A DNA stretch of 64,000 bases from Adiantum capillus-veneris (GCA_014529385.2 CM043944.1:51221768-51285767), one strand, 5' to 3'. Numbered from the stretch's first letter, positions 23,151 through 34,100 are shown. A program made the numbers and translations. Notes: generated by a model from the sequence alone, not told the origin.

Positions 23151-24700
23151 ATGGATGCTTCCACAGCCTCTGCATCTGCAGCCACATCCACCCCTTTGTC
23201 ATGCTTCATCCTCTTCCTCGAGGACACCAAATACAAAGGGAAGTTGGACCTCCACACCTTTTTTACTCGTCTCCCTGACCTTGATGCCACAGTTGCCCTT
23301 CACATGGATGCATTTGCCGAGATTTTTGCATTCATGGAAAAGCACATCATAAAATATTCTGTATCTATCCCCCCACATGTAGGGATCTCGGTGCCTTGCG
23401 ATCTTTTGCGCTATATACACAAAGGTGACCGCCCATTCTCCAAGCGGTTGCAACGATTCCAAGAAATTGCAACCGATGCAGGCCATTACTTGGACGAGCA
23501 AGCCCCAGGGGTGTCAACGCTCAAGAAGCGCAAGTTGGGGGTGGAGTACCTTTCTCGGCTCGCAACATTTATCTTCTTGGTGAGCGAGGAACCTGATTTA
23601 GAGGAGCTTCACTTACCACACCTTCAGGTTGGGTCCTTTATCAAGGACACCAAGGAGCATCAGGTTATCCCCATGAACCCTGTAGCGGAAGGAAAGGCAC
23701 ACCGGCTCGAGTACCCTAGGGGTCTTGAGGAAGTGGTTGAGAAATCCATAGTTGCGGGCGGCTGGCCCTACTGACACTCCGGTGCCACTACTACTGACGG
23801 ATGTGGCTATCCCAGAGGTAGAAATCAGCCGCTTCTCCTCAGTGTTAGTGGATGGGGAGGAGTATGTGTTCCTGCATGATTTGGAGAAAGCATTTGGCCT
23901 GCGCATGGATGAATGCTTGAGCATGCTATGCAACAGCACGAAATGTCCCTTAGACAATACGCCAGATGCCCTAGAAAGCAAGCTCTTGCCAGATGGGGAC
24001 TCTGTTGCTGACACTATTGCAGTTGTATGTGCGGAGGTCCTGGCAGCAGAGCAGTTGCACGTGGCTGATGAAGAATTCCAAGCCACGCACGCCAAGGTTG
24101 AGGCTGCTAGGATGCCTATGCCATTATGCAACCTCCCATCTGATGATCCAAAGGTCGTATCTGTGGTGCATGGGAGCATTGACTTGTATGCAGAAGGTAA
24201 ACTGTATCCTAATTTTCATGTTACTATTTTATCCTTCATTGTCTTTTTTCTCAACCTTCATTGGTTTATGACAGGATGTCGTGGAGGTTGATGATTTTGC
24301 TGCAAGGACGGGTGGCAAGCGGACGGGCTTTGGACCTCAAGCTTCCCTTGTGCATTACCTAGGACAACTCCCCCCTGGCGATGTGGCCATTATCCATAAT
24401 GAATTTACTCCCCAAGACCATTTTATGACTTGGTCGTCAAAAGCTTTGAGCAAGTTTTTGTGTTTGAGCACCATTGCTCAAACTGCGCATCAAGTGTTCC
24501 TAGTGCGTAGATCCCTTGTATGCACAGCGTTTGGCACTGGCTTTCATGGTAAAGTGCTTGCCCAGATAGAGATACATGCTTCCATTGGCTCAACTAACCC
24601 AAAGGCCATAGCGCAGTCCCTCTTGACTGGGGAGTTGCCTTATGTGCAAAATAGGCACCAGGAAATGGTCAAAAAAATTATGAACTCCTCAGATACATGA
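23151..24700 (+). pseudogene. Element B gene c: accessory protein, one frameshift
   Basis: Starts at ATG 23151 (MDASTASASAATST), the first ATG of the frame. Exon 1 runs to 24196 (donor GTAAAC), intron 24197-24274 (acceptor ATGACAG), exon 2 24275-24700. A single frame change near 23755-23775 (KSIVAGGWPY-stop versus GPTDTPVPLLLTDV) breaks an otherwise open product of about 490 residues; it could be a sequencing error, a true lesion or a programmed shift. The product is matched along its length by the minus-strand gene of element A (12380-14150). No known domain is recognised. It is followed by a palindrome and converges on the H3-like gene. Confidence 0.6.
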
Positions 24701-24896
24701 TGTAAAATCACCGTTTTGGAAGTAATAAAAAATATTTGAAATTTTCTCTCTATCTTGCAAATTCTTTTGAATGTGATTTGTCAATCTTGAAAATTGTTTC
24801 AATTGGTGATATGAAAATTGTTTTGATTAGTGACTTTGTAATTTCAATTTTTGTATGTAATTTCAGTCAATTTCAGTAAATTTAGGTATTTTATGT

Positions 24897-25049
24897 TCCC
24901 TAGGGGGTAGATAAGCCTACCAAGGGCCAAAAAAAGCCTGGCCACAAGGGCGCGCAAATGGCCCATCCATCAGTTTTGGATGGGCCATTTGCGTGCCCTT
25001 GTGACCAGGCTTTATTTTGCCCCTGGTAGGCTTATCTACCCCCTAGGGT
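24897..25049. repeat. Large palindrome 1 between gene c and the H3-like gene
   Basis: Arms of about 75 bp: CCCTAGGGGGTAGATAAGCC...GCGCGCAAATGGCCCATCC pairs with GGATGGGCCATTTGCGTGCC...GGCTTATCTACCCCCTAGGG, with a spacer of a few bases near 24972. Weak symmetry extends outwards into the AT-rich flanks. Confidence 0.95.
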
Positions 25050-25429
25050 ACTTACAAAGCACAAACTTATTGAAATGAATTGGTTTTGCATCATTAATTT
25101 AGATGCACCCTTTTTATGGCAATTCCAGCATATGTTCACACTCAAGGACACTAGAAAAGGTGAAATCAATTATGAAATGAAGTTTCCAGCACACTATCAC
25201 CTGCTTTAGCTCTACCTAGTACACCCCTGCACCAAAAAGTCCAATTACATTGGACATTTGAAAATTCCAAATTAATGTTGCATAGACACTTGGTTTCACA
25301 ATATGTTTTTTTTTGTTATATCCTATAGGGAATTCAAAGTTTGAAATGGCCAAAAAAGGGTGTTCACAAGGATCCATGTAAAATAATGTTGCAAAACCAA
25401 TAGGTTTTAGTAAATTTGTGCTTTTTAAG

Positions 25430-25585
25430 TACCCTTGGGGGTAGATAAGCCTACAAGGGGCAAAAAAAAGCGTGGCTACAAGGGCGCGCAAATGGCCCAT
25501 CCAAAACTGATGAATGGGCCATTTGCGCGCCCTTGTGACCAGGCTTTTTTTTGCCCCTTATAGGCTTATCTACCCCCAAGGGTAC
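25430..25585. repeat. Large palindrome 2, paralogue of palindrome 1
   Basis: Same arms as palindrome 1 with small differences (ACCCTTGGGGGTAGATAAGC and GCTTATCTACCCCCAAGGGT). Symmetry extends to about 25408-25608 (GTAAATTTGTGCT/AGCACAAATTTAC), and words flanking palindrome 1 (TTTGTAATTTCAA, ATGTAATTTCAGTCAAT) reappear inverted at 25605-25655, giving a nested palindrome-of-palindromes. Confidence 0.95.
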
Positions 25586-25763
25586 TTAAACAGCACAAAT
25601 TTACTGAGATTGACTGAAATTACATACAGAACTTGAAATTACAAAGTCATTTCATTACAAAGATAATAGACACAGTAGACACAAATGTTGATCATATTGT
25701 CATTGGAAAGTCAAATCATTACAAAGATAAGGGTGTGCAATACAAAAAGAGGGGTAACTTCGG

Positions 25764-26663
25764 CTAATGCTCGAAGTCTCGTCGCAATCGACATGCAAGC
25801 TGCATATCTTTTGGTTGTATTGTCACTCGCTTTGCATGTATGGCGCATAGGTTGGTATCTTCCAACAGTGAAATGATGTGGGCCTCTGCAGCTTCTTGAA
25901 TAGCCTCTAGTGCTATTGCTTGAATTCTATACTGATTTTCATAGCTTTGAAGCACCTCCTTCACAGTGCGAGCAAAGGGGGCGCGTTGAATCAAAAGCTC
26001 CGTCGTCTTCTGGTAGTGGCGGATTTCTGCAAATGCCCTTGCTATTTTTCGGCACCGCTGCTGTTGTCTTGGGGGCACTTGCACATTTGCTGGCGGGCAG
26101 CGTTTAGGCTTCTTGAAAAACTTAGACTTGCGTCTGTTTACATGCTTAGGGGCTGGTTCTACAGCCTCTTCTGATTCTTCCTCTTCCCTTGGCTGCCGAT
26201 CTTGTCGTGTGGGGAGAGCTCCCTGGCCTCCAGGCAATGTCTTCCCCCCAACGGCCACCCGGTGTGTGCGCGGTATTTTATCTCGCAGCCATGATGGCTC
26301 ACTCTCTGATTCAGTGTCTGTATGGACCACCCGAGTCCTGGATGGTCCTGCTTGTGATTGGTGGCGTGACGGCTGCTCCCTATCGGACTTTGTTGTTTGC
26401 TGGCCCTCTTCTTCTCTCCAGCGCTGGGCATATTGCTTCATTCTCCTTCTAGGTGTTATATCTTGAGGAGGTGGAGATTCAACAGTCCTCCTCGATGACT
26501 CTCGTGCCCTACCACCATGCCCACTACCAGATGAGTTCTTAGAACAGCCGGGCGTTCGTGGCCGTTTTCTTGTGCCTTTAAGCCATGACGTCTTCTCACA
26601 TCCTTGGAGGGTGTTTTTGTTGGCAGGCGAATGCTCTTTCATGGTTTGTTTGGTGCTCGCCAT
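25764..26663 (-). CDS. Element B histone H3-like protein with long N-terminal tail
   Basis: Single open frame of 299 residues without introns. Residues 213-299 are a histone H3 core: [18 protein letters not shown] (H3: EIRKYQKSTELLIRKLPF), [39 protein letters not shown]. The αN helix, loop 1 and α2-α3 align to H3 without gaps, so loop 1 lacks the extra residues usual in CENH3. The start [12 protein letters not shown] recalls the H3 N-terminus MARTKQTARKS. Residues about 20-212 are an unusual long tail rich in Arg/Ser/Pro/Gln/Glu ([28 protein letters not shown]). The ATG sits in a favourable AAAATGGCG context, with a TATA box 58 bp upstream. It could be deposited in nucleosomes or bind element DNA; neither is shown. 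Family call strong, role inferred. Confidence 0.88.
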   Translation of the reverse strand: MASTKQTMKEHSPANKNTLQGCEKTSWLKGTRKRPRTPGCSKNSSGSGHGGRARESSRRTVESPPPQDITPRRRMKQYAQRWREEEGQQTTKSDREQPSRHQSQAGPSRTRVVHTDTESESEPSWLRDKIPRTHRVAVGGKTLPGGQGALPTRQDRQPREEEESEEAVEPAPKHVNRRKSKFFKKPKRCPPANVQVPPRQQQRCRKIARAFAEIRHYQKTTELLIQRAPFARTVKEVLQSYENQYRIQAIALEAIQEAAEAHIISLLEDTNLCAIHAKRVTIQPKDMQLACRLRRDFEH

Positions 26664-26720
26664 TTTGTTGGTAAGAACTCACCTGTTCTTAAGAAATGAG
26701 TGGTTTATGAGAGCATGCAA

Positions 26721-26728
26721 TATTTATA
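26721..26728 (-). promoter_or_regulatory. TATA box of the H3-like gene
   Basis: TATAAATA on the minus strand, 58 bp before the ATG, next to GGGCCC motifs and a GGCCCATTT word (26731) of the type found in plant growth-related and ribosomal promoters. It lies in the gap of about 110 bp after the transposase stop, so the H3-like gene appears to have its own promoter. Confidence 0.6.
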
Positions 26729-26771
26729 AGGGCCCATTTACAAAGGGCCCTGTTCACACTAAATTTTTTTT

Positions 26772-29748
26772 TTAAGTATTATTTTTTAAATAAACATGTC
26801 GGTAAGAGTTGGACCCTGCGTTCACGTTTAGTGACTTGCGCAGTATCCACTTTGATCCTTGTCGCACTCTGCATCGCCGCCGTGCAGCATGCTTGGTGGG
26901 ACCTTGCAACATTTGCCACTTGTTTCTATGCTCTTGACGACTCCATTTCCGCACTTCAATAGCAATCTTGGATTGTCGTGCACGCTCCATTGTGAGCTTA
27001 CGAGCAAATGTTGTGCGAAAAAACCAATTGAACATCTCCTCCAAATAAATGGATTGCACCATTCCACCACCATGTCGAGTATTTTTGAAGTACACTCCCC
27101 TTGCTCGATAATGGGACTTCTCCATGCCTTGAGTGCTAAAAATTTCAAGCGATCCATACTTGTGCATAAAAAATGCATCATGCGCAAACAAGATATGTTG
27201 TTCACATGAGTAAATGATCCACATTATTAAATAAAAACAATCCCTTGTAATGAATACACCATGTAAAATGACTTACCATGTAATGTGTGATGTTATTTTC
27301 ACCCCAAGAAAGGGTGAAGACCTTGGTAAAATCCGCCAAGGCTTCTTGAAATGATTGGCGTTGTTCTTCTGTTGTGATGTTAAGGCCCATAAGCTTGACC
27401 ATTTTATCAAAATGTTCCCAAACTTGCTTGCGCTTGTTTGCAAGCTCACCATTTGAATCATTGTCGGTAGTAGCTTTGCATAACTCCTTCCAAAGCTCCC
27501 AAAGGTTACCTGCCTACTGGTTGGAGTTGTTTTGAGCATCATATCGACTTGGCTTTCCTTGGGAAACTTTCTTCAAAAAGTGTCTAGCTTTTTGTCCACT
27601 CATTGACACTTGTTGAGCAATTTCATGGGCCTCCCCCGTGTTCTTTGCAACAACGATAGACACATTTCCACCATGACAGCCAATGGAATTCAAGAGTACC
27701 TCCACTCTTTCGATCGCTTCCTGAGACTTTTCCAACGGTTTCATTATGAAAGCATAGTCAATGTGGAGCTTCAATAGCCTATCAAAAATGCGCATGAATG
27801 CGTGTAATGTACAAAAATGTACATTCGATAGAGGAAATCGAAAGATTGGATTCCAAGTGTGGTCCTTTTGATCACAGTCTGGGGCATTGAGCATGGGACA
27901 TCTCAGAATAGACTCTTCCCATTCTCTACCTTCATCTCCGACATCACGACAATCTAACCCTTGTTCTCCATGCCCTTGCCATGGAAGCATGGAACCGGCC
28001 TTTGCAATGCTCTTATGTGATTTTTTTCCATTAGGTTTGTACCCTCGAGTGCAAAATGGACAAGGCATGAGAGAAGAAGCCCCTTGTTTGCAGCCAAGCA
28101 AACACTTTATGGTCTTCAAATCCCCACCTAAGTGCCACTCCACATCATAACTACCAAAACCCTCAATCTCCAACTTCTGACCTGCAATTTGGGAGTGTAT
28201 TACTTCTATGATCCATGGAGTTCTCTCAAAAATCCATGAAAGTACTCCATTGGTCTCTTTGGGCACCTCAATAGCACCCAACCACCAAATGTCTTTCTCT
28301 GATTGCACGCTAAAAGATGGGGTGGGAGATGGCTCGATTGAATCCATTCGCTCGGTTTGCAGAAGGGTCTCGTTCATTAGAGTAACACTTAGCCTCTCTA
28401 ACCTTCGGCCTTTCACTATTTGACACTCATCGAGTTTCAGCACAAAAGCGACTTTTGTGCCAAGCACTACAAAATAAATAGTGCTAAGACCTTAAACTTC
28501 AGAGTCTATGATAAGAATAATACCAAAGAAAAAAGTAAAGTGTGTCACCTTCTTCAGGTAACTCATAAAATCTAAGCATGGCTTCTTGAAGCCTTCTAAG
28601 ATTCACGAAAATATTGTTCCACATTGTGTAAGGGAAGCCCTTCTCCGAAGGTCTTATGGATTGTTTCTTACCTTTTCCCCTTGTCTTTGTTGCGCACAAA
28701 GCATAAAGGGAAGTTGGCATTGTGTCCTCAATGTGTAGGTATGTCCCAATGCAGGAGAACACATCTTCGTTTGTGGCCTTCTTTGCGAGCTTGACCTTGT
28801 GAGGAATGGGAAATAGGTTTTCCACAATGCCATGTTCTTTGAGGGCATCCTTTAGGAGTTGGAAAATAGCCTGATAGACTTTGGTGCTGATTCCAGCCTC
28901 ATCACAAGCTTGTTGAACGTCATCATCACTAACCACATTTCTTAATTTACGCATAAGGTCCTTGGTGACTGCATCCTTAATGTGCTTACCTCCAGGTGAT
29001 TGTAAGATAGAAATCACGTCCTGGGTATTGAGACAACTAGTGAGAAGTTTGACTCGATCATCTTGGCTTGTTCCACCGCATGCCTCCTGGTTGAAGTTTC
29101 TAGCAACAAATAAACATAAATTTTAGAAAATAGTGTGAAGTAAGAATGCATCATGCAAGTAAAGCACCTTGTGGCTGTAACTCGTTGTTTGCGTGCTCCT
29201 CCCGAATGTGCAAGAGTTTCAATGGATGAATACGTGCGTTTGCGTTCCCTTGCACCAAGGGGTGTTTCTTTCAAGTATGTGATGGTGTTGGTAAGCTTCT
29301 GGATGTGGGACTCCTTTTCTTGCATTTTTTGTTCAAGAGTTTTAACTACCCTCTCCGAAGAGGCAACACTCTCTTGTAATGTCGTCGTCTTGAGGTGAAG
29401 AGCTTGACATTCGTGCATCCACATATGCAAAGAAGCACCTGCACCCATACACAACCACTTGCAATAGCCTAACAAGCTTGCTTCTCCCCTCCCAAGAAAT
29501 TGAAGAAATGTGGAAATGCTATTAAACGGTGGATGGAAGCGGCTTATAGGATCGTAAGGGTACAAATGGCCATCCACCCAAATGTCAACATTGGTCTCAC
29601 AAGCGGTGCGACGTTCCTGTGATGACCTTTGATCACCTTCACTAGTGGTCTTCGGTGCAAATGCCGTGGGTAAGCGAATATGTATACTTTTGGTATGCGG
29701 AGTACCTGGTGGTGAAAGCAAACCATTTGTGATGTCCGTGAGCACCAT
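26772..29748 (-). pseudogene. Element B transposase, nearly intact, one in-frame TAG
   Basis: Exons: 29748-29169 (MVLTDITNG; WVDGHLYPYDP; coiled-coil helix SERVVKTLEQKMQEKESHI), 29099-28549, 28466-27277 and about 27224-26772. Exon 3 has FVLKLDECQ (Asp13 of the block), GGDLKTIKC (Asp116), MPCPFC (Cys136/139) and NVHFCTLHAF (His217, Cys219, His222). Exon 4 has FSTQGMEKSHYRARGVYFKN and an Arg-rich end. The order Asp, Asp, zinc ligands, Glu resembles RNase-H-fold transposases with an inserted zinc-binding domain such as RAG1/Transib or hAT; exact family unknown. A TAG at 27514-27516 interrupts exon 3 in frame, and the last intron is unusually short or degenerate. The same protein, more decayed, is in element A. 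Confidence 0.72.
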
Positions 29749-29759
29749 GGAAGCTGTTG

Positions 29760-30341
29760 CGTGAGGAAGCAAATGATGAAAAGATAGAGGGGGAAGGGTA
29801 GAGAGGTTGAGGAAGATGGGAGGAGAGATGGAGGGAGGGGGGGGAGGGAGAGATTGGGGAGGAGGAGGAAGGTAGGGGTAGGGAGGGAGAGGAGAGAGAG
29901 AGAGAGAGAGAGGAGGGAGGAGGGAGGAGGAGGAGAGAACAAAATCTTTATTACTTTTTGGGGGAAAAGAGTTTTGAAAAAATGGACTTTCTAAGCTTGT
30001 GGGTTAAAAAATGGGTCAAAAAATGATTTTTGGATATGTATATATATTGGGAGGGAGTTTTAAGTTAGAAACAAGTAAAAATGATTTTTTCTTAAAAAGT
30101 CAAATTTTCACTCTTTGTGACCCACGTTTTTGCTCATGTGGACACACCCCTATGCTTCCTTCACTTTAAAAAAAGCTAGAGAGAGAAAGTAACCCTTTAA
30201 GTTCACATCCTACATTTGTCTAAAAAAAAAGGCTAGAAAAGCCTACTCAAAACTACCTTCTTCAATGCCCTTGCCCCCTAAACTCCACACAACATTAGCC
30301 TTAATCCCTAAAAATTAGGATTCCTTACAAGGCCCATGCAA
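29760..30341. other. Right subterminal region and transposase leader
   Basis: No gene. 29790-29940 is a (GGA/GA)n tract, that is, a CT-rich 5' leader on the transposase strand. 29960-30130 holds AAAAATGATTTTT words resembling those near the left end (21080-21240). Confidence 0.7.
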
Positions 30342-30361
30342 GGTTCATATTTCTCCTAATG
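30342..30361 (-). repeat. Right terminal inverted repeat of element B
   Basis: Reads CATTAGGAGAAATATGAACC on the minus strand; 19/20 identical to the left end and 12/12 at its tip to the left end of element A. Confidence 0.92.
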
Positions 30362-32660
30362 TTGGGAAGTAGGTGAATCAAAGATCCACCACTTGGCCAT
30401 TATAACAAAGGCTTGAAATGTGGATCCAATTTTTGGTGTCTCCTAGATCCACCACTTGGCCAGTTAGGTGGATTCATCAACAATTGGCCATCATAACACT
30501 TGTAATTTTACACAATGTTTGTGGGATGAGTAGATCCTAGATCCACCACTTGTCCATCTAGAGTAAGAATTGGTAAGTAGGTGCATCAAAGATCCACCAC
30601 TTGGCCATTCTAACCATGTCCTAAAGTTAGGTGCATTCAACACTTGACCATTATAACACTGGTAGTTTTACACAATGTTTGTGGAATGAGTAGATCCTAG
30701 AACCACCACTTGGCCATTTAAACTAAAATTTGGGAATTAGATACATCCAAGATCCACCACTTGGCCATTAGAACGAAGGCTTGAAGTGTGGAGTTAATTG
30801 TTGGTATCTCCTAGATCCACCACTTGGCCATTCTAGCCATGTCTTAAAGGTAGGTGCATTCAACACTTGGCCATCATAACACTTGTAATTTTACACAATG
30901 TTTGTGGGGGATGAGTAGATTCTAGATCCACCACTTGGCCATTTAAACTAAGAATTGGGAAGTAGGTGCATCAACGATCGACCACTTGGCCATTATAACA
31001 AAGACTTGCAATGTGAATCCAATTGTTGGTGTCTCCTAGATTCACCACTTGGCCATTCTAACTATGTGTTAAAGTTAGGTGGATTCAAGACTTGGCCATC
31101 ATAACACTTGTAATCTTACACAATGTTTGTGGGATGAGTATATCCTAGATCCACCACTTATTCATTTAGAGTAAGAATTGGTAAGTAGGGGCTTCAAAGA
31201 TCAACGACTTGGCCATTATAACATAGGCTTGAATTGTAGATACAATTGTTGGTGTCACCTAGATCCACCACTTGGCCATTCTAACCTTGTCCTAAAGTTA
31301 GGTGCATTCAGCACTTGGCCATCATAAGACTGGTAATTTTACACAATTTCTGTGGAATGAGTAGATCCTAGATCCACTACTTGGTCATTTAGACTAAAAT
31401 TTGGAAATTAGATACATCAAAGATCCACCACTTGGCCATGAGAATCAAGGCTTGAAGTGTGGATCTAATTGTTGGTATCTCCTGGATCCACCACTTGGCA
31501 ATTCTAGCCATGTCTTAAAGGTACGTGCATTCAACACTTGGCCATCATAAGACTGGTAATTTTACACAATTTCTGTGGAATGAGTAGATCCTAGATCCAC
31601 TACTTGGTCATTTAGACTAAAATTTGGAAATTAGATACATCAAAGATCCACCACTTGGCCATGAGAATCAAGGCTTGAAGTGTGGATCTAATTGTTGGTA
31701 TCTCCTGGATCCACCACTTGGCAATTCTAGCCATGTCTTAAAGGTAGGTGCAACACTTGGCCATCATAACACTTGTAATTTTACAAAATGTTTGTGGGAT
31801 GAGTAGATACTAGATCCACCACTTGGCCATTTAGACTAAGAATTGGGAAGTAGGTGCATCAACGATCCACCACTTGACCATTATAACAAAGGTTTGAAAT
31901 GTGGATCCAATTGTTGGTGCTCCTAGATCCACCACTTGGCCAGTTAGGTGGATTCAACACTTGGCCATCATAACACTTGTAATTTTACACAATGTTTGTG
32001 GGATGAGTAGATCCTAGATCCACCACTTGTCCATCTAGAGTAAGAATTGGTAAGTAGGTGCATCAAAGATCCACCACTTGGCCATCATAGCAAAGGCTTG
32101 AATTGTAGATACAATTGTTGGTGTCACCTAGATCCACCACTTGGCCATTCTAACCATGTCCTAAAGTTAGGTGCATTCAGCACTTGGCCATCATAACACT
32201 GGTAATTTTACACAATGTCTGTGGGATGAGTAGATCCTAGATCCACCACTTGGCCATTAGAATGAAGGCTTGAAGTGTGGATCCAATTGGTGGTATCTCC
32301 TAGATCCACAACTTGGTCATTCTAGCTATGTCTTAAAGGTAGGTGCATTCAGTACTTAGCCATCATAACACTTGTAATTTTACACAATGTTTGTGGGATG
32401 AGTAGATCCTAGATCCACCACTTGGCTAAGAATTGGGAAGTAGGTGCATCAAAGATCCACCACTTGGCCATTATAACAAAGGCTTGAAATGTGGATCCAA
32501 TTGGTGGTATCTCCTAGATCCACCACTTGGTCATTCTAGCCATGTCTTAAAGGTAGGTGCATTCAGCACTTGGCCATCATAACACTTGTAGTTTTACACA
32601 ATGTTGGTGGGATGAGTAGATCTTAGATCCACCACTTGGCCATTTAGACTAAGAATTGGG
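30362..32660. repeat. Main satellite array, continuation after element B
   Basis: Same four-subunit, about 221-bp unit as 19105-20791 and same orientation, resuming in phase at TTGGGAAGTAGG. A 187-bp segment near 31316-31502 is repeated almost perfectly from about 31547, a recent local duplication. Confidence 0.95.
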
Positions 32661-33960
32661 AAGTAGGTGTGAAGCCCACCATTTGTCCAAACATATGCTC
32701 TATTGAAGTATAGAGATCCACAAGGTCTACCACTCGTCCAATCTAAGCTCTATTGAAGGATGGATATCCACAAGGTCCACCACTTGTCTAAGCTAATCTC
32801 ATTACATCATATAGAGCCACAAGGTCCAACTAGAGCACATAGAGACAGAATTTCCACAATATAAGGTTTGCATGGAATATTGATGCAAGGTCCACCAGTT
32901 CTTCAAGCAAAGCTCCATTGAAGCATTGAGTGTCACTTCATTGAAGAATAGGGAGCCATAATGTTCATCACCTATTCAAGATCATCTCTATTGAAGCATT
33001 GAGTGATAGAAGGTCCTCAATTTAAGCTAAGCATGGAGAAATGATGGAACGTCCATCACTTGTTCAAGCTTAAGCTATATTCAAGCATAGAGAGCCACAA
33101 GGTCCACCACGTGTCAAACCTAATCTCCATTGTATCATAAATACTTACAAGGTCCATAATTTAATATATGCATGGAGAACTAATGCAAGGTCCACCACTT
33201 ATCGAAGCCTAAGCTCTATTGAAGCATAGAGATTCACAAGGTTCACCACTTGTTTAAGCTAAGATTTATTCTAGCCTAGAGACCCACTCTATTGTACAAT
33301 AGAGAGCGAGAAGGTCAACCACTTGTCCAAGCTAGGATCCATTGAAGCATAGAGAGCCACAAGGTCCACAATCTAATTTAAGCATGAAGAATGGATGCAA
33401 GGTTCCACCACTTGTCTAAGAAAAGTCCCATTAAAGCGTAAAAATCAACAAGGTCTATGACTTATCCAAGATAAGGTCCAGTCAAGAATAGAGAGATGCT
33501 AGGTCCATAGTCTAAGTTAGCATGGAAGAAAAATGCATGTGTCCAAGCCCCATCAAAGCATAGAGAGCCACAAGGTCCACCACTTGTTCAAGCTAAGCTC
33601 ATTTGAACAATACAGAGCCACAAGATCCTTAGTCTAAGCTGAAATGATGCAAGGTCTATCATTGAAGGAAAAATCTATCATTGAAGCAAAAAGAGTGACA
33701 ATTTTAGAACTTCTGCAAGCTAAACTCTATTATTGACACACAGATAGCCACAAGGTCCACCACTTGTCCATGCTAAGATTCATTAAAGTATAGACAACCA
33801 CAAGGTCTACAATCTAAGCTAGGCATGGGGAATCGATGCAAGGTCCACCACTTGTCCAATCTAAGCTCCATTGGAGCATAGAGAGCCACAAGGATCATAG
33901 TCTAAGCTAAGCATGGAGAATCGATGCAAGGTCCACCACATGTACAGCCTATCATTGGCT
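32661..33960. repeat. Derived satellite (AAGGTCCACCACTTGTCCAA unit)
   Basis: Degenerate units of about 50-60 bp combining AAGGTCCACCACTTGTCCAA with AGCATAGAGAGCCACAAGG and AAGCTCCATTGAAGCA. It shares CCACCACTTG with the main satellite, so the two probably have a common origin. Copies also at 9100-9327. Confidence 0.9.
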
Positions 33961-34025
33961 ATTATATCTAGCAGCATGGTTTGCTTGGTTTCTAGATCCA
34001 CCACTTATCCGACCTAAATTAAAAG

Positions 34026-34100
34026 TTTCCCGCTTTGATTTAAATTTTCCCGCTTGGATTCAAAATTCAAAATTTATCACCTAAATTAAAAATTTCCCGC
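34026..34100 (+). promoter_or_regulatory. Three E2F-like TTTCCCGC words
   Basis: TTTCCCGC at 34026-34033, 34046-34053 and 34093-34100, matching the plant E2F consensus TTTSSCGC. They are embedded in local AT-rich duplications at the end of the satellite, and no gene follows closely, so a regulatory role is doubtful. Confidence 0.25.

Larger units (their letters stand above)
20792..30361. mobile_element. DNA transposon B, 9570 bp, encodes transposase and histone H3-like protein
   Basis: Ends are 20-bp inverted repeats matching at 19 positions. The insertion splits one satellite unit cleanly: AACTAAGAAT before, TTGGGAAGTAG after, against the unbroken unit AACTAAGAATTGGGAAG, so at most one base (T) is duplicated. 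Cargo in order: unknown gene a (+), accessory gene c (+), two large palindromes, H3-like gene (-), transposase (-). Both subterminal regions hold pyrimidine-rich leaders reading inward and AAAAAATGATTTTT-like words. Superfamily unassigned: the termini are not CACTA, hAT, MULE or Helitron type. Confidence 0.85.

Noticed and set aside
23613-24179. 188-codon minus-strand frame
   Set aside because: It is the shadow of gene c, which is supported by homology to element A and a good intron.
25764-26663. Element B H3-like protein as a host CENH3
   Set aside because: The tail is long, as in some CENH3, but loop 1 has canonical H3 length and the core keeps [12 protein letters not shown]; the gene lies between the terminal repeats of a transposon.
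20792-30361. Element B as a Helitron or CACTA transposon
   Set aside because: The ends are CATTAGGA inverted repeats, not TC...CTRR or CACTA, and there is no Rep/helicase or CACTA transposase motif and no 3-bp TSD.
19105-34000. Regular repeats resembling a CRISPR array
   Set aside because: Units are contiguous, diverged 50-60 bp subunits of a 221-bp satellite, with no unique spacers and no cas genes, in a plant-type sequence.
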